From positions 602,770-666,769 of the forward strand of contig NZ_JAPNOZ010000011.1 in NCBI RefSeq assembly GCF_029955155.1: 64,000 nucleotides of DNA, in the 5' to 3' direction. A model generated the notes under the pieces. The model searched no databases. It was not told the DNA's origin and was given only the letters and a program-made list of their open reading frames with translations. Every line of letters starts with the position of its first letter. Position 1 is the first letter of the stretch. Position numbers and translations under genes: made by a program. Of this stretch, positions 35,971-44,746 are shown in pieces. The stretch comes from Psychrobacillus sp. NEAU-3TGS. GTDB lineage: Bacteria > Bacillota > Bacilli > Bacillales_A > Planococcaceae.

Positions 35971-37128
35971 TTGGAAAAGGCAAAAATCAGCGCATATCAG
36001 CTATTCATTCTAATTGTCTTGTTTGAACTTGGTAGTGCCTTGTTGGTACCTATTGCAATTGAAGCAAAACAGGATGCATGGCTTGCTATTTTGATTGGTA
36101 TGGTTGGTGGTTTTTGCTTATATTTAGTCTATCATGGTCTCTACTCATATTATCCAGATATACCTCCTACTGAATATTTACAAAAAATTATGGGAAGTTT
36201 TTTGGGGAAAATATTGGCATTCATTTACGTACTATATTTTATATATCTTTCTGCAAGAGTGTTGAGGGATTTTGGAGAAATGCTAATTACATCCTTTTAT
36301 TGGGATACTCCTTTGTTTATTTTGAATACATTGATGGCTCTTCTAGTAATATATACAGTTCGTAAGGGTATTGAGGTATTGGCGCGAACAAGTGAATTAC
36401 TATTTGTTCTAATCTTTTTACTTGGGATTAGCGTTCTTTTTTTAATAGTTGTTTCCGGGATAATACAAATTTCTAACTTAAAACCAGTGCTTGAAGAAGG
36501 CATCAAGCCTGTTTTAAAAACAACATTTACTCAAACCCTATACTTTCCATTTGGAGAGGTGATTATATTCGCTATGATCCTCCCCTATTTAAATCGACCG
36601 GCAAAAGTGAAACAAATTGGTTTATTAGCAATTGGATTCAGCGGACTAATATTAGCGTCAGTCATGGCCATAAATGTTAGTGTACTTGATGTAAATAACA
36701 TTACCCGGTCCCCCTTCCCCCTTCTTTCTACTATACAAACAATTGAGGTAGCTGGATTTTTAGAGCGATTAGATGTTTATTTTATACTAATAACGGTTAT
36801 AGGTGTGTTTTTTAAAATGTGTTTGTTTTTCTATGCATCTGTAGTAGGAACAGCCAATTTATTTAAAGTCAAAGAATCCGCACGATTAGCTTTCCCATTA
36901 GGACTAGCCATCCTGATTCTATCCATAACAATCGCCAGTAATTATTCTGAACATATTAAAGAAGGGCTTCATGTTATCACCCTTTATTTGCATCTCCCGC
37001 TTCAAGTAATTATTCCAAGTTTGTTACTTCTGATTGCATTTATTAAGAACAAAAAAAAGAAACGTAAGCAAAGCAAAAATTTATTTCCAAAAAGGAAGTA
37101 TCGTTTAGTGGAGCGTGATAAAAAATGA
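35971..37128 (+). CDS. Germinant receptor B subunit (GerAB/GerKB permease)
   Basis: The product has 385 residues with ten membrane helices of the amino acid permease-like spore germination family. The conserved start KISAYQLFILIVLFELGSAL and the FPFGEVIIFAMILPYL motif are visible. This subunit binds the germinant. The start is TTG at 35971, nine bases after GGAG. It is the third gene of the operon and overlaps the next by four bases. Confidence 0.92.
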   Translation: MEKAKISAYQLFILIVLFELGSALLVPIAIEAKQDAWLAILIGMVGGFCLYLVYHGLYSYYPDIPPTEYLQKIMGSFLGKILAFIYVLYFIYLSARVLRDFGEMLITSFYWDTPLFILNTLMALLVIYTVRKGIEVLARTSELLFVLIFLLGISVLFLIVVSGIIQISNLKPVLEEGIKPVLKTTFTQTLYFPFGEVIIFAMILPYLNRPAKVKQIGLLAIGFSGLILASVMAINVSVLDVNNITRSPFPLLSTIQTIEVAGFLERLDVYFILITVIGVFFKMCLFFYASVVGTANLFKVKESARLAFPLGLAILILSITIASNYSEHIKEGLHVITLYLHLPLQVIIPSLLLLIAFIKNKKKKRKQSKNLFPKRKYRLVERDKK

Positions 37129-37355
37129 AAATAATCGGTATTTCTATTCTGATGTTCGTCTTTTTAACTGTTTTTTCTCTATGCATGGACATTCTTTTAG
37201 GATTTGACCTAAACACCTCCGTTAATAATGCTATTAGACCTTTTTTAGTAATGGAAGTATCAGAAATAGTTATTTTCTTTCTCTTAATTGTTCTCATGGT
37301 TGTTGGTCCAGTTCGTACCTTATATAATAAAAGAAAAAAGAAACAACAAAGATAA
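37125..37355 (+). CDS. Probable germinant receptor D subunit
   Basis: The product has 76 residues and two membrane helices (about residues 3-24 and 45-65) with a strongly basic tail RTLYNKRKKKQQR. It is coupled to the B-subunit gene by an ATGA overlap. Short two-helix D proteins are known in several Bacillus germinant receptor operons and modulate receptor function; size, topology and position match. No convincing terminator follows. Confidence 0.75.
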   Translation: MKIIGISILMFVFLTVFSLCMDILLGFDLNTSVNNAIRPFLVMEVSEIVIFFLLIVLMVVGPVRTLYNKRKKKQQR

Positions 37356-37477
37356 AAAATATGTAAGTATATTACTGTACAGTTCTATTGCTTTGTTTGT
37401 ACATAAACTTCTTGTTCGAAAGCTTCAATCCTTCACAATCTCAATCATAATTCTACATGAATACGCGAAAACGTTCT

Positions 37478-37548
37478 GCAACTAACCTGCTGCTTTAGTT
37501 CAATAAGAAAAAAGGCTTTACTCCTTCTTGAAGTAAAGCACCCGTTGA
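37478..37548 (-). repeat. Dispersed terminator repeat, type A
   Basis: GCAACTAACCTGCTGCTTTA, then the hairpin GCTTTACTCC...GAAGTAAAGC and ACCCGTTGAAA. It matches the consensus over nearly its whole length and serves the minus-strand gene at 37573. Confidence 0.88.
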
Positions 37549-37572
37549 AAATAATAATAGCCTTCGAAATCA

Positions 37573-37773
37573 CTAATTACTTTCTTTACTTTTCTTATAA
37601 AAGTTTGATACCACCCCTAATATAATTCCGATAACAATTAAGGGTATAGAAAATGTTGCATATGGTTCAGAAGTATCCACAATCCCAAATGTCTGGTTAA
37701 AAGCAAATCCTGCTGCCATTATCCATACTCCTAAAGAAAATAAGATCTTTCCAGTCTTGGTATGCCTTTTCAA
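37573..37773 (-). CDS. Two-helix membrane protein of unknown function
   Basis: The product has about 66 residues from TTG 37773 (MKRHTKTGKILFSLG), chosen because AAGGGG is eight bases upstream; a GTG three codons earlier overlaps that site. Two helices (about residues 8-25 and 39-56) and a basic tail FYKKSKESN follow. It is a one-gene unit between two repeats. Confidence 0.6.
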   Translation of the reverse strand: MKRHTKTGKILFSLGVWIMAAGFAFNQTFGIVDTSEPYATFSIPLIVIGIILGVVSNFYKKSKESN

Positions 37774-37813
37774 TAAAAACACCCCTTACATTTCTCTTTC
37801 CTATATAACCATT

Positions 37814-37900
37814 TTCAATTAACCTGCTTCTTTAGTTGAAGAAGAATAGAGACTGTCTACTGATAGCCTCGTTCTACTAAAGCACCCGTTAGTTGAATAA
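37814..37900 (-). repeat. Dispersed repeat, variant hairpin (type D)
   Basis: The ends TCAATTAACCTGCTTC and AAAGCACCCGTTAGTTGAAT are typical. The centre differs: GAGACTGTCTACTGATAGCC, then TCGTTC. The copy at 44651-44735 shares this centre. Confidence 0.75.
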
Positions 37901-37905
37901 GGATA

Positions 37906-38340
37906 TCAATTTGTTGTTTCACTAATAACTGATACTGCGACCTTGTTATTAGGTTCATTATTAAGAATTACATTAGCAATTTCTGATGCTTCTTCGTCCT
38001 CCAATAATTTATCTGGAATCGTATTTAAGAAAAGCATGTATTCTTTATAACTCATATCATTAGGTGATAAATCCGTTGCTTTTTTTGCATGGTAGAATGC
38101 TGTTTGATAAGCACCTTCTAAATGATTTAATGCCATACTAAAAAGGTACGAGGCAATATAGTGAAATTCGGAAGTTTCTTCTTCAAGTAATAGATAGCTT
38201 ATAAATCCATACGTAGCAATGTTATGATTTTCATAGGCTAATAAGAAAAGGGTTTCTCTCAAAGAATCCATATCCATCTGGGAAGCTAATTCTTTGGCTT
38301 TTACAAAATCACCTAGAAGTATCGCATCATTAAATTTCAT
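37906..38340 (-). CDS. Hypothetical protein with TPR-like helices
   Basis: The product has 144 residues and is all-helical and acidic, with repeated pairs such as FNDAILLGDFVKAKELASQM and AFYHAKKATDLSPNDMSYKE that resemble tetratricopeptide units. It is probably a cytoplasmic protein-interaction module. The ATG at 38340 is nine bases after AGGAG. Flanking repeats make it a one-gene unit. Confidence 0.62.
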   Translation of the reverse strand: MKFNDAILLGDFVKAKELASQMDMDSLRETLFLLAYENHNIATYGFISYLLLEEETSEFHYIASYLFSMALNHLEGAYQTAFYHAKKATDLSPNDMSYKEYMLFLNTIPDKLLEDEEASEIANVILNNEPNNKVAVSVISETTN

Positions 38341-38404
38341 CAACCAATTCTCCTTATGTATGTATTTTTCAAACGTTTGAAAACTTCACTATTCATTGTA
38401 TCCT

Positions 38405-38484
38405 TATTAAAATACCTGCTTCTTTAGTTCAATAAGAAAAAGGCTTTACTCCTTCTTGAAGTAAAGCACACGTTAGTTGAATAA
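38405..38484 (-). repeat. Dispersed terminator repeat, type A
   Basis: TTATTAAAATACCTGCTTC, then GCTTTACTCC...GAAGTAAAGC and ACACGTTAGTTGAATAA, directly after the 38491 gene stop. Confidence 0.88.
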
Positions 38485-38490
38485 CTAAGC

Positions 38491-38730
38491 TTAATTTCCA
38501 CTTTTCCATTCATCAATCATCTTAGAATGAGTAGTATTTTCCCAACCATAAAGAGAATCCACTGTTGATACAAACTCTTCTTTTTCATCTTGTTTTGAAC
38601 TGCTTCCTAATTCATTTTCAATAACTTTAGAAGTTTCTTTTTCATAGTTCTTTTCCATAATAAAATACGTGCAACCTATACTTAACAAAGCTGTTAAGAC
38701 AACAAAACCTAACATTCGAATCCACTTCAT
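38491..38730 (-). CDS. Small single-pass membrane protein
   Basis: The product has 79 residues: MKWIRMLGFVVLTALLSIG is followed by Cys and Thr at the membrane face, then an acidic, Ser/Lys-rich exposed region. The Cys after Gly could be a lipid-attachment site (SIGC), so a lipoprotein is possible. No family is recognised. Confidence 0.58.
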   Translation of the reverse strand: MKWIRMLGFVVLTALLSIGCTYFIMEKNYEKETSKVIENELGSSSKQDEKEEFVSTVDSLYGWENTTHSKMIDEWKSGN

Positions 38731-38821
38731 TTTTTTACCATCTTTATTAATATTTACCGCAAAAGCAACATATGGACTTCACCTTGTAAACGATAGAAAT
38801 AAATAAAATAGTCTCCCGACA

Positions 38822-38973
38822 TTACGGACGGCTAAAATACGATTCACATTTCTGATAATAGCTTAAAAACACATCCTCTACCATATCCTCAGTAGCCAAC
38901 CAATCCTTTATATACAAATAAGCAATTCTTTCATAGCTTGTTGAAATTGTTGCTCTTCCAATATACGATTCAA
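38822..38973 (-). pseudogene. ECF sigma factor, truncated and frameshifted
   Basis: It starts at TTG 38973 behind AGGGGAG with NRILEEQQFQQA. After a frame change it reads YERIAYLYIKDWLATEDMVE and DVFLSYYQKCESYF, which is region 2 of an ECF sigma factor, and then stops. Regions 3-4 are absent. It points away from the intact ECF sigma gene at 39095, only 120 bp off. Confidence 0.7.
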
Positions 38974-39045
38974 CTCACACTCCCCTAACCTTTCTTCTAA
39001 TAGACGATACACCTTTTCAAATTTCTAAAATAATTTTAAAAATCC

Positions 39046-39069
39046 AAACCTTATTAATTTGTTAATCGT
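39046..39069 (+). promoter_or_regulatory. Possible autoregulated ECF promoter
   Basis: AAACC is followed by CGTTTA with 17 bp between AAC and CGT, about 30 bp before the sigma gene. ECF factors commonly drive their own operon. Confidence 0.4.
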
Positions 39070-39094
39070 TTAATATATAACGACGAAAGGAGTT

Positions 39095-39619
39095 ATGATT
39101 TTGCTAACTATTCATGACTTAAAAGAGTTAATGCTTCAATATACAGAATCCTTAATACGCTTGGCTTATTACTACGTGAAGGATATACAGGCGGCAGAGG
39201 ACATTGTACAAGAAGTATTCATAAAGTTTTATCATATGCAGAATTCTTATGAAGAACGCGGAGAGTTAAAGGCTTATTTAACAAAAATGACTGTCAATAA
39301 AAGCAAGGATTATTTAAAAAGCTGGGCCTATAGAAAAATCCAACTACAGAACAAATTTTTTTTAACAGTAGGGAAAAGAAATGCAGACGAACTGGTTAGA
39401 AAAGACGAGCAAGCAATAATTGGCGAAGCGATTTTAGCATTACCCATAAAACAGCGAGAAGTTCTCATTTATTTCTATTTTAACGAAATGACGATTACAG
39501 AGGTGGCTCATCTTTTATCTATTCCAGAAAGTACAGTTAAAACCAGATTGAGGCGCGGGAAAGAACTATTAAGAAATCAACTGAAAGGAATAGAATGGGA
39601 GGTACTTTTAAATGAATAA
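39095..39619 (+). CDS. ECF sigma-70 family RNA polymerase sigma factor
   Basis: The product has 174 residues. Region 2 (LIRLAYYYVKDIQAAEDIVQ, EVFIKFY) and region 4 (LPIKQREVLIYFYFNEMTIT, then the helix-turn-helix EVAHLLSIPESTVKTRLRRG) are both complete. AAAGGAG is only two bases from the ATG, so the TTG at 39101 may be the true start. The last bases overlap the next gene, its probable anti-sigma factor. Confidence 0.9.
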   Translation: MILLTIHDLKELMLQYTESLIRLAYYYVKDIQAAEDIVQEVFIKFYHMQNSYEERGELKAYLTKMTVNKSKDYLKSWAYRKIQLQNKFFLTVGKRNADELVRKDEQAIIGEAILALPIKQREVLIYFYFNEMTITEVAHLLSIPESTVKTRLRRGKELLRNQLKGIEWEVLLNE

Positions 39620-40268
39620 CTATATCCCTGAAGAAGTGAAGGATTTAACAACCAGTAAAAAGCGTGTCATGCGAAATGTAGTGAATGAATTAGAAAATAC
39701 TTCAAGGAAATCAAAACTCAAATGGCGTTATGTAGTAATCACGGCTGTTTTAACCATGAGCGCAATGCTGTTTGTCTTCAACGAAATATGGTTAGAAAAA
39801 GAACAACAATCAGCTACCGATCTACAATTAGATCTAACCAAACCCACATTTTCCGAAGAACAAGGGTTTCTATATCTTAATGGAGTAACACTAGGTGACT
39901 CTCAATCAACAGTAATAGAACGTTTAGGTGATAATTATACTGTAGATGATCATGAGGATGGCAGTGGGGCAGACTTCATATTGGATTATGATGGTATTGC
40001 GAGATTTTATTTTTATCAAGAAAAATTAGATTCAATAATATTCTTGAACGTAGATGAAGGTTACTTTGACAAGTTATTTAATGATTACAATGGTTTTAAA
40101 TTTCTTACACCAACAACTAATAATGATCATTATTTCTATTCTAAGGAGACTGGTCAGCTATTGAAAGCAACGATCATACCTAACGGAAGTCTCTACTTAT
40201 ATCTTATGCAAGGTGGTAAGAATCTCTTAGAAAATCCAGATTTTCCAAAAATAGAACAGATTAAATGA
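39612..40268 (+). CDS. Membrane-anchored protein, probable anti-sigma factor
   Basis: The product has 218 residues. A cytoplasmic N-terminus of about 38 residues (MNNYIPEEVKDLTTSKKRVM) is followed by one membrane helix (about residues 41-58) and an extracellular domain. This topology and the eight-base overlap with the ECF sigma gene indicate an anti-sigma role, although no classical zinc-binding anti-sigma motif is seen. A weak hairpin GGAAGC/GCTTCC follows at about 40304. Confidence 0.7.
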   Translation: MNNYIPEEVKDLTTSKKRVMRNVVNELENTSRKSKLKWRYVVITAVLTMSAMLFVFNEIWLEKEQQSATDLQLDLTKPTFSEEQGFLYLNGVTLGDSQSTVIERLGDNYTVDDHEDGSGADFILDYDGIARFYFYQEKLDSIIFLNVDEGYFDKLFNDYNGFKFLTPTTNNDHYFYSKETGQLLKATIIPNGSLYLYLMQGGKNLLENPDFPKIEQIK

Positions 40269-40364
40269 GTTTTATGAACAAAAAGTATGATCGATAAAAA
40301 TAAGGAAGCTCCCAGATAGTAGGTGCTTCCTTACTTGTATTATTTTTTAAATAAGATGTAATTC

Positions 40365-40640
40365 TTATAAACTTGAACTGCTTAAGAGAGCACCAATAAC
40401 AGTACCTATCCAGATGCCTACTAAAATAGTAATCATAAATAAACCCAGTCCCATACCTTCCCAACCACCAACTCCGAATACGCTATAAATAATCACACCT
40501 ATACAAATCAGACTTAATACAGTAGAGGTAGAAAATAAAGACTTTCTTGAAACCTTACGGGACGTAACAAACATCCCAATTGCAAACACATTTCCGCAAA
40601 GCAATATAGGAGTCCATCCATCTAACATCAAAGCATCCAT
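40365..40640 (-). CDS. YesK-like membrane protein
   Basis: The product has about 91 residues from the ATG at 40640 (MDALMLDGWTPILLCGNVFA), preceded by GAGG. Three membrane helices end with GGWEGMGLGLFMITILVGIW, a segment I associate with the YesK family of small Bacillus membrane proteins. The role is unknown. The upstream in-frame TTG at 40694 lacks a ribosome binding site. Confidence 0.6.
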   Translation of the reverse strand: MDALMLDGWTPILLCGNVFAIGMFVTSRKVSRKSLFSTSTVLSLICIGVIIYSVFGVGGWEGMGLGLFMITILVGIWIGTVIGALLSSSSL

Positions 40641-40876
40641 TGAATTCCTCTGCCATTCGTTGATTTTGAACACAAGTATAACAACATATTTCAACTTTCT
40701 TAGAACAATATAGTGGGTAAGTATGCATTTTATCTTTTGTTATGATATACAATTTATAATTTGCAGTTCGCATTATGGTCGGTTTATATTAGTTGTTTTT
40801 TTGACTATCTTTTCGTGTAAGGTTGTATATTTTATAAACACTTAGTTCATAATAAGCTTTGTAAGATATCTACTAT

Positions 40877-40948
40877 TCCGAAGTAGCTCAGTGGTAGAGC
40901 AACCGGCTGTTAACCGGTTGGTCGTAGGTTCGAGTCCTACCTCCGGAG
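40877..40948 (+). tRNA. tRNA-Asn (GUU)
   Basis: The 72-base cloverleaf has D arm AGCTCAGTGGTAGAGC, anticodon loop CTGTTAA with GTT, and T arm GTAGGTTCGAGTCCTAC. The acceptor stem TCCGAAG/CTCCGGA has one A-C mismatch at the fifth pair. No CCA is encoded. It stands alone, with a strong terminator ten bases downstream. Confidence 0.95.
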
Positions 40949-40957
40949 TTGTTAACT

Positions 40958-41001
40958 AAAAATGGTTGATCGTGTATATTTCACGATCAATCATTTTTTA
41001 T
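40958..41001. terminator. Strong terminator after tRNA-Asn
   Basis: TTGATCGTG and CACGATCAA pair, extended by AAAAATG/CATTTTTT, with a T6 tail on the plus strand. Confidence 0.85.
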
Positions 41002-41158
41002 TAATCCACCATTTTATTGCCGTATCATATTCTTTTAACACAATTTTTGAGACAATTGTATCTAACACTAGCTTGTTTTGGATAGTTATTCCTCTATTTC
41101 TTCTTCATCTATCTTCGCACTTGTAAATGCTGGTTTTATCAGTGAAGCTGAAGTGGAA

Positions 41159-43291
41159 TTATTTACAGACGTCGCATTGTTTTTTTTGCTTAATCTCAAA
41201 ATATTTATCGACAAGTCTTCGTGCTATAGGTGTAGAAAAATTTGTTTTATATGATGATTCCAACGAAGCGTGTGGGATAACGAGTGCGTATGCTATTTCC
41301 GGATTATCATATGGTGCAAAACCGACATGGGTTAAGTTTACAGTACTAAATGATCGCCATAATTCTGCATCAAAGTAACTAGCTTGAGCTGTGCCTGTCT
41401 TTCCTCCCCCAGTAAATGGAGCACTTCCAAAGGCTTTATTCGCCGTTCCCCCTCGACTAAAATATACAAGTCTCATACCCTGACGAACACGTTCAATTTC
41501 CTCACGTGAGTTATCTACTGTATTTAATATAGTTGGCGTAATTTCTTTTACTACGTTACCAAGCTGGATGCCATCCTCAGAAGGCTCTCTAATTTCCTTG
41601 ACTACATGTGGTTGAATTCTATTCCCACCATTAGCAAGCGTAGAGACATATTGGGCTAATTGCAATGTAGTGTACGTATCAAACTGTCCAATGCTTAAAT
41701 CCAACAGCTTACCATCTTCAAATCCACCTGTACTTCCGCTCACTTCTCCAGGCAAATCTATACCTGTTAATGCTCCCAGTCCAAGTTGTGCATAACCACT
41801 TCTCATTTTAAGGAATGCATCTGTCCCAAAATTAATAGGCTGATTCGGTTTATAGGTTCTACCTGCCACTCCATATGCTGTTTTAAACATATATACATTG
41901 GAAGAACGCTCGAGCGCTTGTAAGTCATTCATTCGTACACTTCCGGAACGGTTAAATACGGAACTTTTTGGTTGCGAATCCTTTATTCGGATCGGTTCAT
42001 CAACCAATGAGCCTCCGATTGGATATACACCCTCACGATAACCTGTAAGTATAGTACCTGGCTTCACAGTGGATCCTACTTCATATGCGTTAGTAAATGC
42101 GCCAAATGCGTAGTCATTTATTTCTTTTGCACCTGTTTCTTCGTTTTTTCCAATTCGTTTGCCTACTAGAGAAAGTACTTCCCCAGTATAAGGATCTATC
42201 ATGATAAAATAAGCATTTTGCAAATATTGACCACCGCTGTTTTTACTAAATTTAAGAAGTTCTTCTGCTAGTATTCCTTCATGCGCAAATTGAACTTCAC
42301 TGTCCATTGTTAATACTAAATCTCTTCCAGGTTTACCTTCGTAAACTGTCTGAATATCTTTAACTCTTCCTTTTCCATCCGTAATATTTTTGATCACACT
42401 TTTTTGACCTTGAAGCACTTCCTCATATTGTTGTTCAATATAACTTGTACCTACACGGTCATTTCGAGAATAGCCTCTAGATAGAAAATAATCTAATCGA
42501 TCTTTTGGAATACCTGCTTTTGGCAATGTAGTGGAGCCTAATATAGCTAGGGAAGAAGTTTTTACTCTTCTCCAATCCGTTGTCGTATTAACTCCCTCTA
42601 ATTCACCCAGCCTTTCTGAGACTCGTGCAAATTCTTCCACAGTAACCTCTTCTTTTACGTCATCTCCTTTAATAAGCTGAGGAGATAGTGCATATCCAGA
42701 GGCCATTTCTCTAAATATAGCAATTACTTCTAATTCTTCTGGATTAAAAGAATTTAACTGTTCTTCCGTAATTCGACTTCGAGTCAAACGGTCGATTGCT
42801 CTATTCCTCTCTGTTTTATCTAATTCTTCATCTGCTTCTATTGCATTACGCTCTTTATCCGTGACCAACTCAAGTGCTTCTTCTGGATATTTTTTCAACC
42901 AAAAATCTTGTAAATCACTCTTGGTAATATTGTTTGGTTTCTTTTCTATTAAAATGCTTAATTTTTCCGCAATCTTATACATTTCTTTGGACTTCGTTGT
43001 TTGCATCTTTGTATACGTTATAGCTCGTAATGGAAGATTATCAACCATAATCCGTCCTTCACTATCGAAAATTCGACCACGGGGTACACTAGTATTTACC
43101 GGGAATTCTTCACCTTGGGCCAATTTACTTGTATACTCTTCTCCTTTAACGATTTGTAAATAGCCTAATCTTAGAATTAGCACTGTAAAAAGTATAAATA
43201 TCGAGAAAAACAATATGTTCATACGAAATGTAATTGTTGAACGTTGTTTCACCTTCACACTTTGTGCACGTTTATTCGGAATTTTTCGCAT
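41159..43291 (-). CDS. Class B penicillin-binding protein (transpeptidase)
   Basis: The product has 710 residues. An N-terminal membrane anchor (about residues 24-46) is followed by the PBP dimer domain (VNTSVPRGRIFDSEGRIMVD) and the transpeptidase domain with GSTVKPGT (SxxK), ERSSNVYM (SxN) and GGKTGTAQ (KTG). It crosslinks peptidoglycan on the outer membrane face and resembles PbpA/PbpH, the rod-shape PBP2 group of B. subtilis. The ATG follows AAGGTGATCCG. Confidence 0.92.
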   Translation of the reverse strand: MRKIPNKRAQSVKVKQRSTITFRMNILFFSIFILFTVLILRLGYLQIVKGEEYTSKLAQGEEFPVNTSVPRGRIFDSEGRIMVDNLPLRAITYTKMQTTKSKEMYKIAEKLSILIEKKPNNITKSDLQDFWLKKYPEEALELVTDKERNAIEADEELDKTERNRAIDRLTRSRITEEQLNSFNPEELEVIAIFREMASGYALSPQLIKGDDVKEEVTVEEFARVSERLGELEGVNTTTDWRRVKTSSLAILGSTTLPKAGIPKDRLDYFLSRGYSRNDRVGTSYIEQQYEEVLQGQKSVIKNITDGKGRVKDIQTVYEGKPGRDLVLTMDSEVQFAHEGILAEELLKFSKNSGGQYLQNAYFIMIDPYTGEVLSLVGKRIGKNEETGAKEINDYAFGAFTNAYEVGSTVKPGTILTGYREGVYPIGGSLVDEPIRIKDSQPKSSVFNRSGSVRMNDLQALERSSNVYMFKTAYGVAGRTYKPNQPINFGTDAFLKMRSGYAQLGLGALTGIDLPGEVSGSTGGFEDGKLLDLSIGQFDTYTTLQLAQYVSTLANGGNRIQPHVVKEIREPSEDGIQLGNVVKEITPTILNTVDNSREEIERVRQGMRLVYFSRGGTANKAFGSAPFTGGGKTGTAQASYFDAELWRSFSTVNLTHVGFAPYDNPEIAYALVIPHASLESSYKTNFSTPIARRLVDKYFEIKQKKQCDVCK

Positions 43292-43295
43292 CGGA

Positions 43296-43450
43296 TCACC
43301 TTCTTTGTTTCATAATTTTCTTATGCACAGCCATTAAAGAAGTAAGTACGGCAGTAATAGTTGTTCCAATACTATCTACAAATATAACTAGATTAAAATC
43401 TTGTAAGTATAGCGGTGTATTACTTCCAGTTTTCTTTGGTAACTTGCAAT
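43296..43450 (-). CDS. Possible small protein upstream of the PBP gene
   Basis: The open frame of about 51 codons reads LYLQDFNLVIFVDSIGTTIT and ends VHKKIMKQRR, just before the PBP ribosome binding site. It has a hydrophobic centre and basic tail. No good start is visible, and it overlaps the end of the 60-codon ORF, so an indel may have split one gene into two. Confidence 0.3.
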
Positions 43451-43602
43451 GAATTAGCTAACCAAAAAAGTATTGTAGTAATTGCAATAACGAATATTTT
43501 AGGGGCTATATCTGAAATAATCGTATACAAAATCAAAAAACCAAGAAACATATTCTTGCTACTAATATTTGTACTTGTAAAAAGTTTAGAAAAAACTCTC
43601 AA
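43420..43602 (-). CDS. Small membrane protein (60 aa)
   Basis: It starts at TTG with AAGGAG eight bases upstream. Two hydrophobic segments (FLGFLILYTIISDIAP and VIAITTILFWLANSLQV) make it a small membrane protein. It may be cotranscribed with the PBP gene. Confidence 0.45.
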   Translation of the reverse strand: MRVFSKLFTSTNISSKNMFLGFLILYTIISDIAPKIFVIAITTILFWLANSLQVTKENWK

Positions 43603-43947
43603 TCACAGCACTCCTTCTAATAATTTACTTGTTGTCTTTGTCTTGTTATTGAACTAAAGTACCGTACTAGTGTAAGAAGAAAAAGCTTTTTTCCAGCTTA
43701 ATGTCAAACACCGCTCCTTTATACAATGAATTGAACAATTTGATATTACTGGTTCTTGTTTGTACATCCACCTATTTCCCCATAAAAACTTCTATAGTAT
43801 GCAAATTAAACTGGAATAAATGTATCTCTTTCCTTCATCACTTCTCAAAAAAATTAGTAACTAAATCTACGATTAAACCTTCTAAAAGTTTCAGAATATT
43901 TCAATGTTATTTAAACTATTCATAGAGCCTACCATCAATGCTAGATT
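43603..43947. other. Intergenic region with a degenerate repeat
   Basis: Near 43646, ATTGAACTAAAGTACCGTAC and AGAAGAAAAAGCTTTTTTCC resemble a decayed type A copy. No ORF with a start signal is present in the rest. Confidence 0.35.
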
Positions 43948-44020
43948 ATTCAACAAACCTGCTGCTCTAATATAAAAAAGCTTTACTCCTTCTTGAAGTA
44001 AAGCATCTGTTAGTGCAATT
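43948..44020 (-). repeat. Dispersed terminator repeat, type A
   Basis: TATTCAACAAACCTGCTGC, then AGCTTTACTCC...GAAGTAAAGC and ATCTGTTAGTGCAATT, five bases from the DUF5412 gene stop. Confidence 0.85.
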
Positions 44021-44024
44021 AGTA

Positions 44025-44582
44025 TTAGTTTTGGTAGCAAGTTTCATATTCGTCTTTCATTAACAAACTTATACAAGCCAAACCATTTTCGTGATAAATC
44101 TCTTTACCGATTTCTAATTCGATACTTCTATTTGAAAATGGATAATCAGGTTCGTCGTTTAAAATGTTCAACGTATTTTCATCGATCCATTCCATAGAAA
44201 AATCGCTTTTTGCATCACTATAATAAACAGTTTGAACCTTATAGTTCTCCTTATTGTTTGTGATTTCAACCCAAACGTTAACACCGCCTGCTGCACCACC
44301 ATATGGTTCATAATAAGCACTAGCGGTGTATACTTCATTGGGGGAAATTATGGGTCCAGGACCCTTTTGGGTAAATTCCCTGTCAATTTCACTAAATGTA
44401 AAAAAGTACATTTCATATATATAGATTGAAGATACCAGAACAACTCCCGACAACGATCCAAACAGTAACTTTTTAGGAAAAGGTTTCTTTTTAATAAATG
44501 AATTTATGATCTTTGCACATAAAATCAAAAATAATATAACGGTAATGAAAGATATCAAGAAACCAAATAAATTTAAAATCAT
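44025..44582 (-). CDS. DUF5412 family membrane-anchored protein
   Basis: The product has about 185 residues from the ATG at 44582 (GGGGGGAG directly upstream). Two N-terminal membrane helices are followed by an extracytoplasmic domain with SPNEVYTASAYYEPYGGAAG, VNVWVEI and YYSDAKSDFSMEWIDENTL, the hallmark stretch of DUF5412. Function is unknown; the family is common in bacilli. Confidence 0.78.
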   Translation of the reverse strand: MILNLFGFLISFITVILFLILCAKIINSFIKKKPFPKKLLFGSLSGVVLVSSIYIYEMYFFTFSEIDREFTQKGPGPIISPNEVYTASAYYEPYGGAAGGVNVWVEITNNKENYKVQTVYYSDAKSDFSMEWIDENTLNILNDEPDYPFSNRSIELEIGKEIYHENGLACISLLMKDEYETCYQN

Positions 44583-44650
44583 AACTCCCCCCATTCTTGT
44601 GTACAATCACAATCATCTCAAATACTGATATTTTGGCAGTAGTCTTCTTC

Positions 44651-44735
44651 AGGTAAATTGCTGCGTTAGTCGAAAATCAATAAGGACTATCTACTAACAT
44701 CCCTGTTCTGTTATAGCACCCGTTATTTGAATAAG
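44651..44735 (-). repeat. Dispersed repeat, variant hairpin (type D)
   Basis: GGTAAATTGCTGCGTTAGTC, then AAGGACTATCTACTAACATC, CTGTTC and AGCACCCGTTATTTGAATAA. The centre matches the copy at 37814-37900 more than types A or B. Confidence 0.7.
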
Positions 44736-44746
44736 GTCATTCCGTA

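Noticed and set aside
35549..35983. Minus-strand ORF of 144 codons inside the germinant receptor C gene
   Set aside because: It lies fully antisense to a well-recognised family gene and has no start signal.
37478..38484. Regularly similar repeats that might suggest a CRISPR array
   Set aside because: Copies are separated by whole genes, are 70-135 bp long and vary in the centre; there are no unique short spacers and no cas genes.
43701..43925. Plus-strand ORF of 74 codons
   Set aside because: No start signal, atypical composition and no family resemblance in an apparently non-coding stretch.
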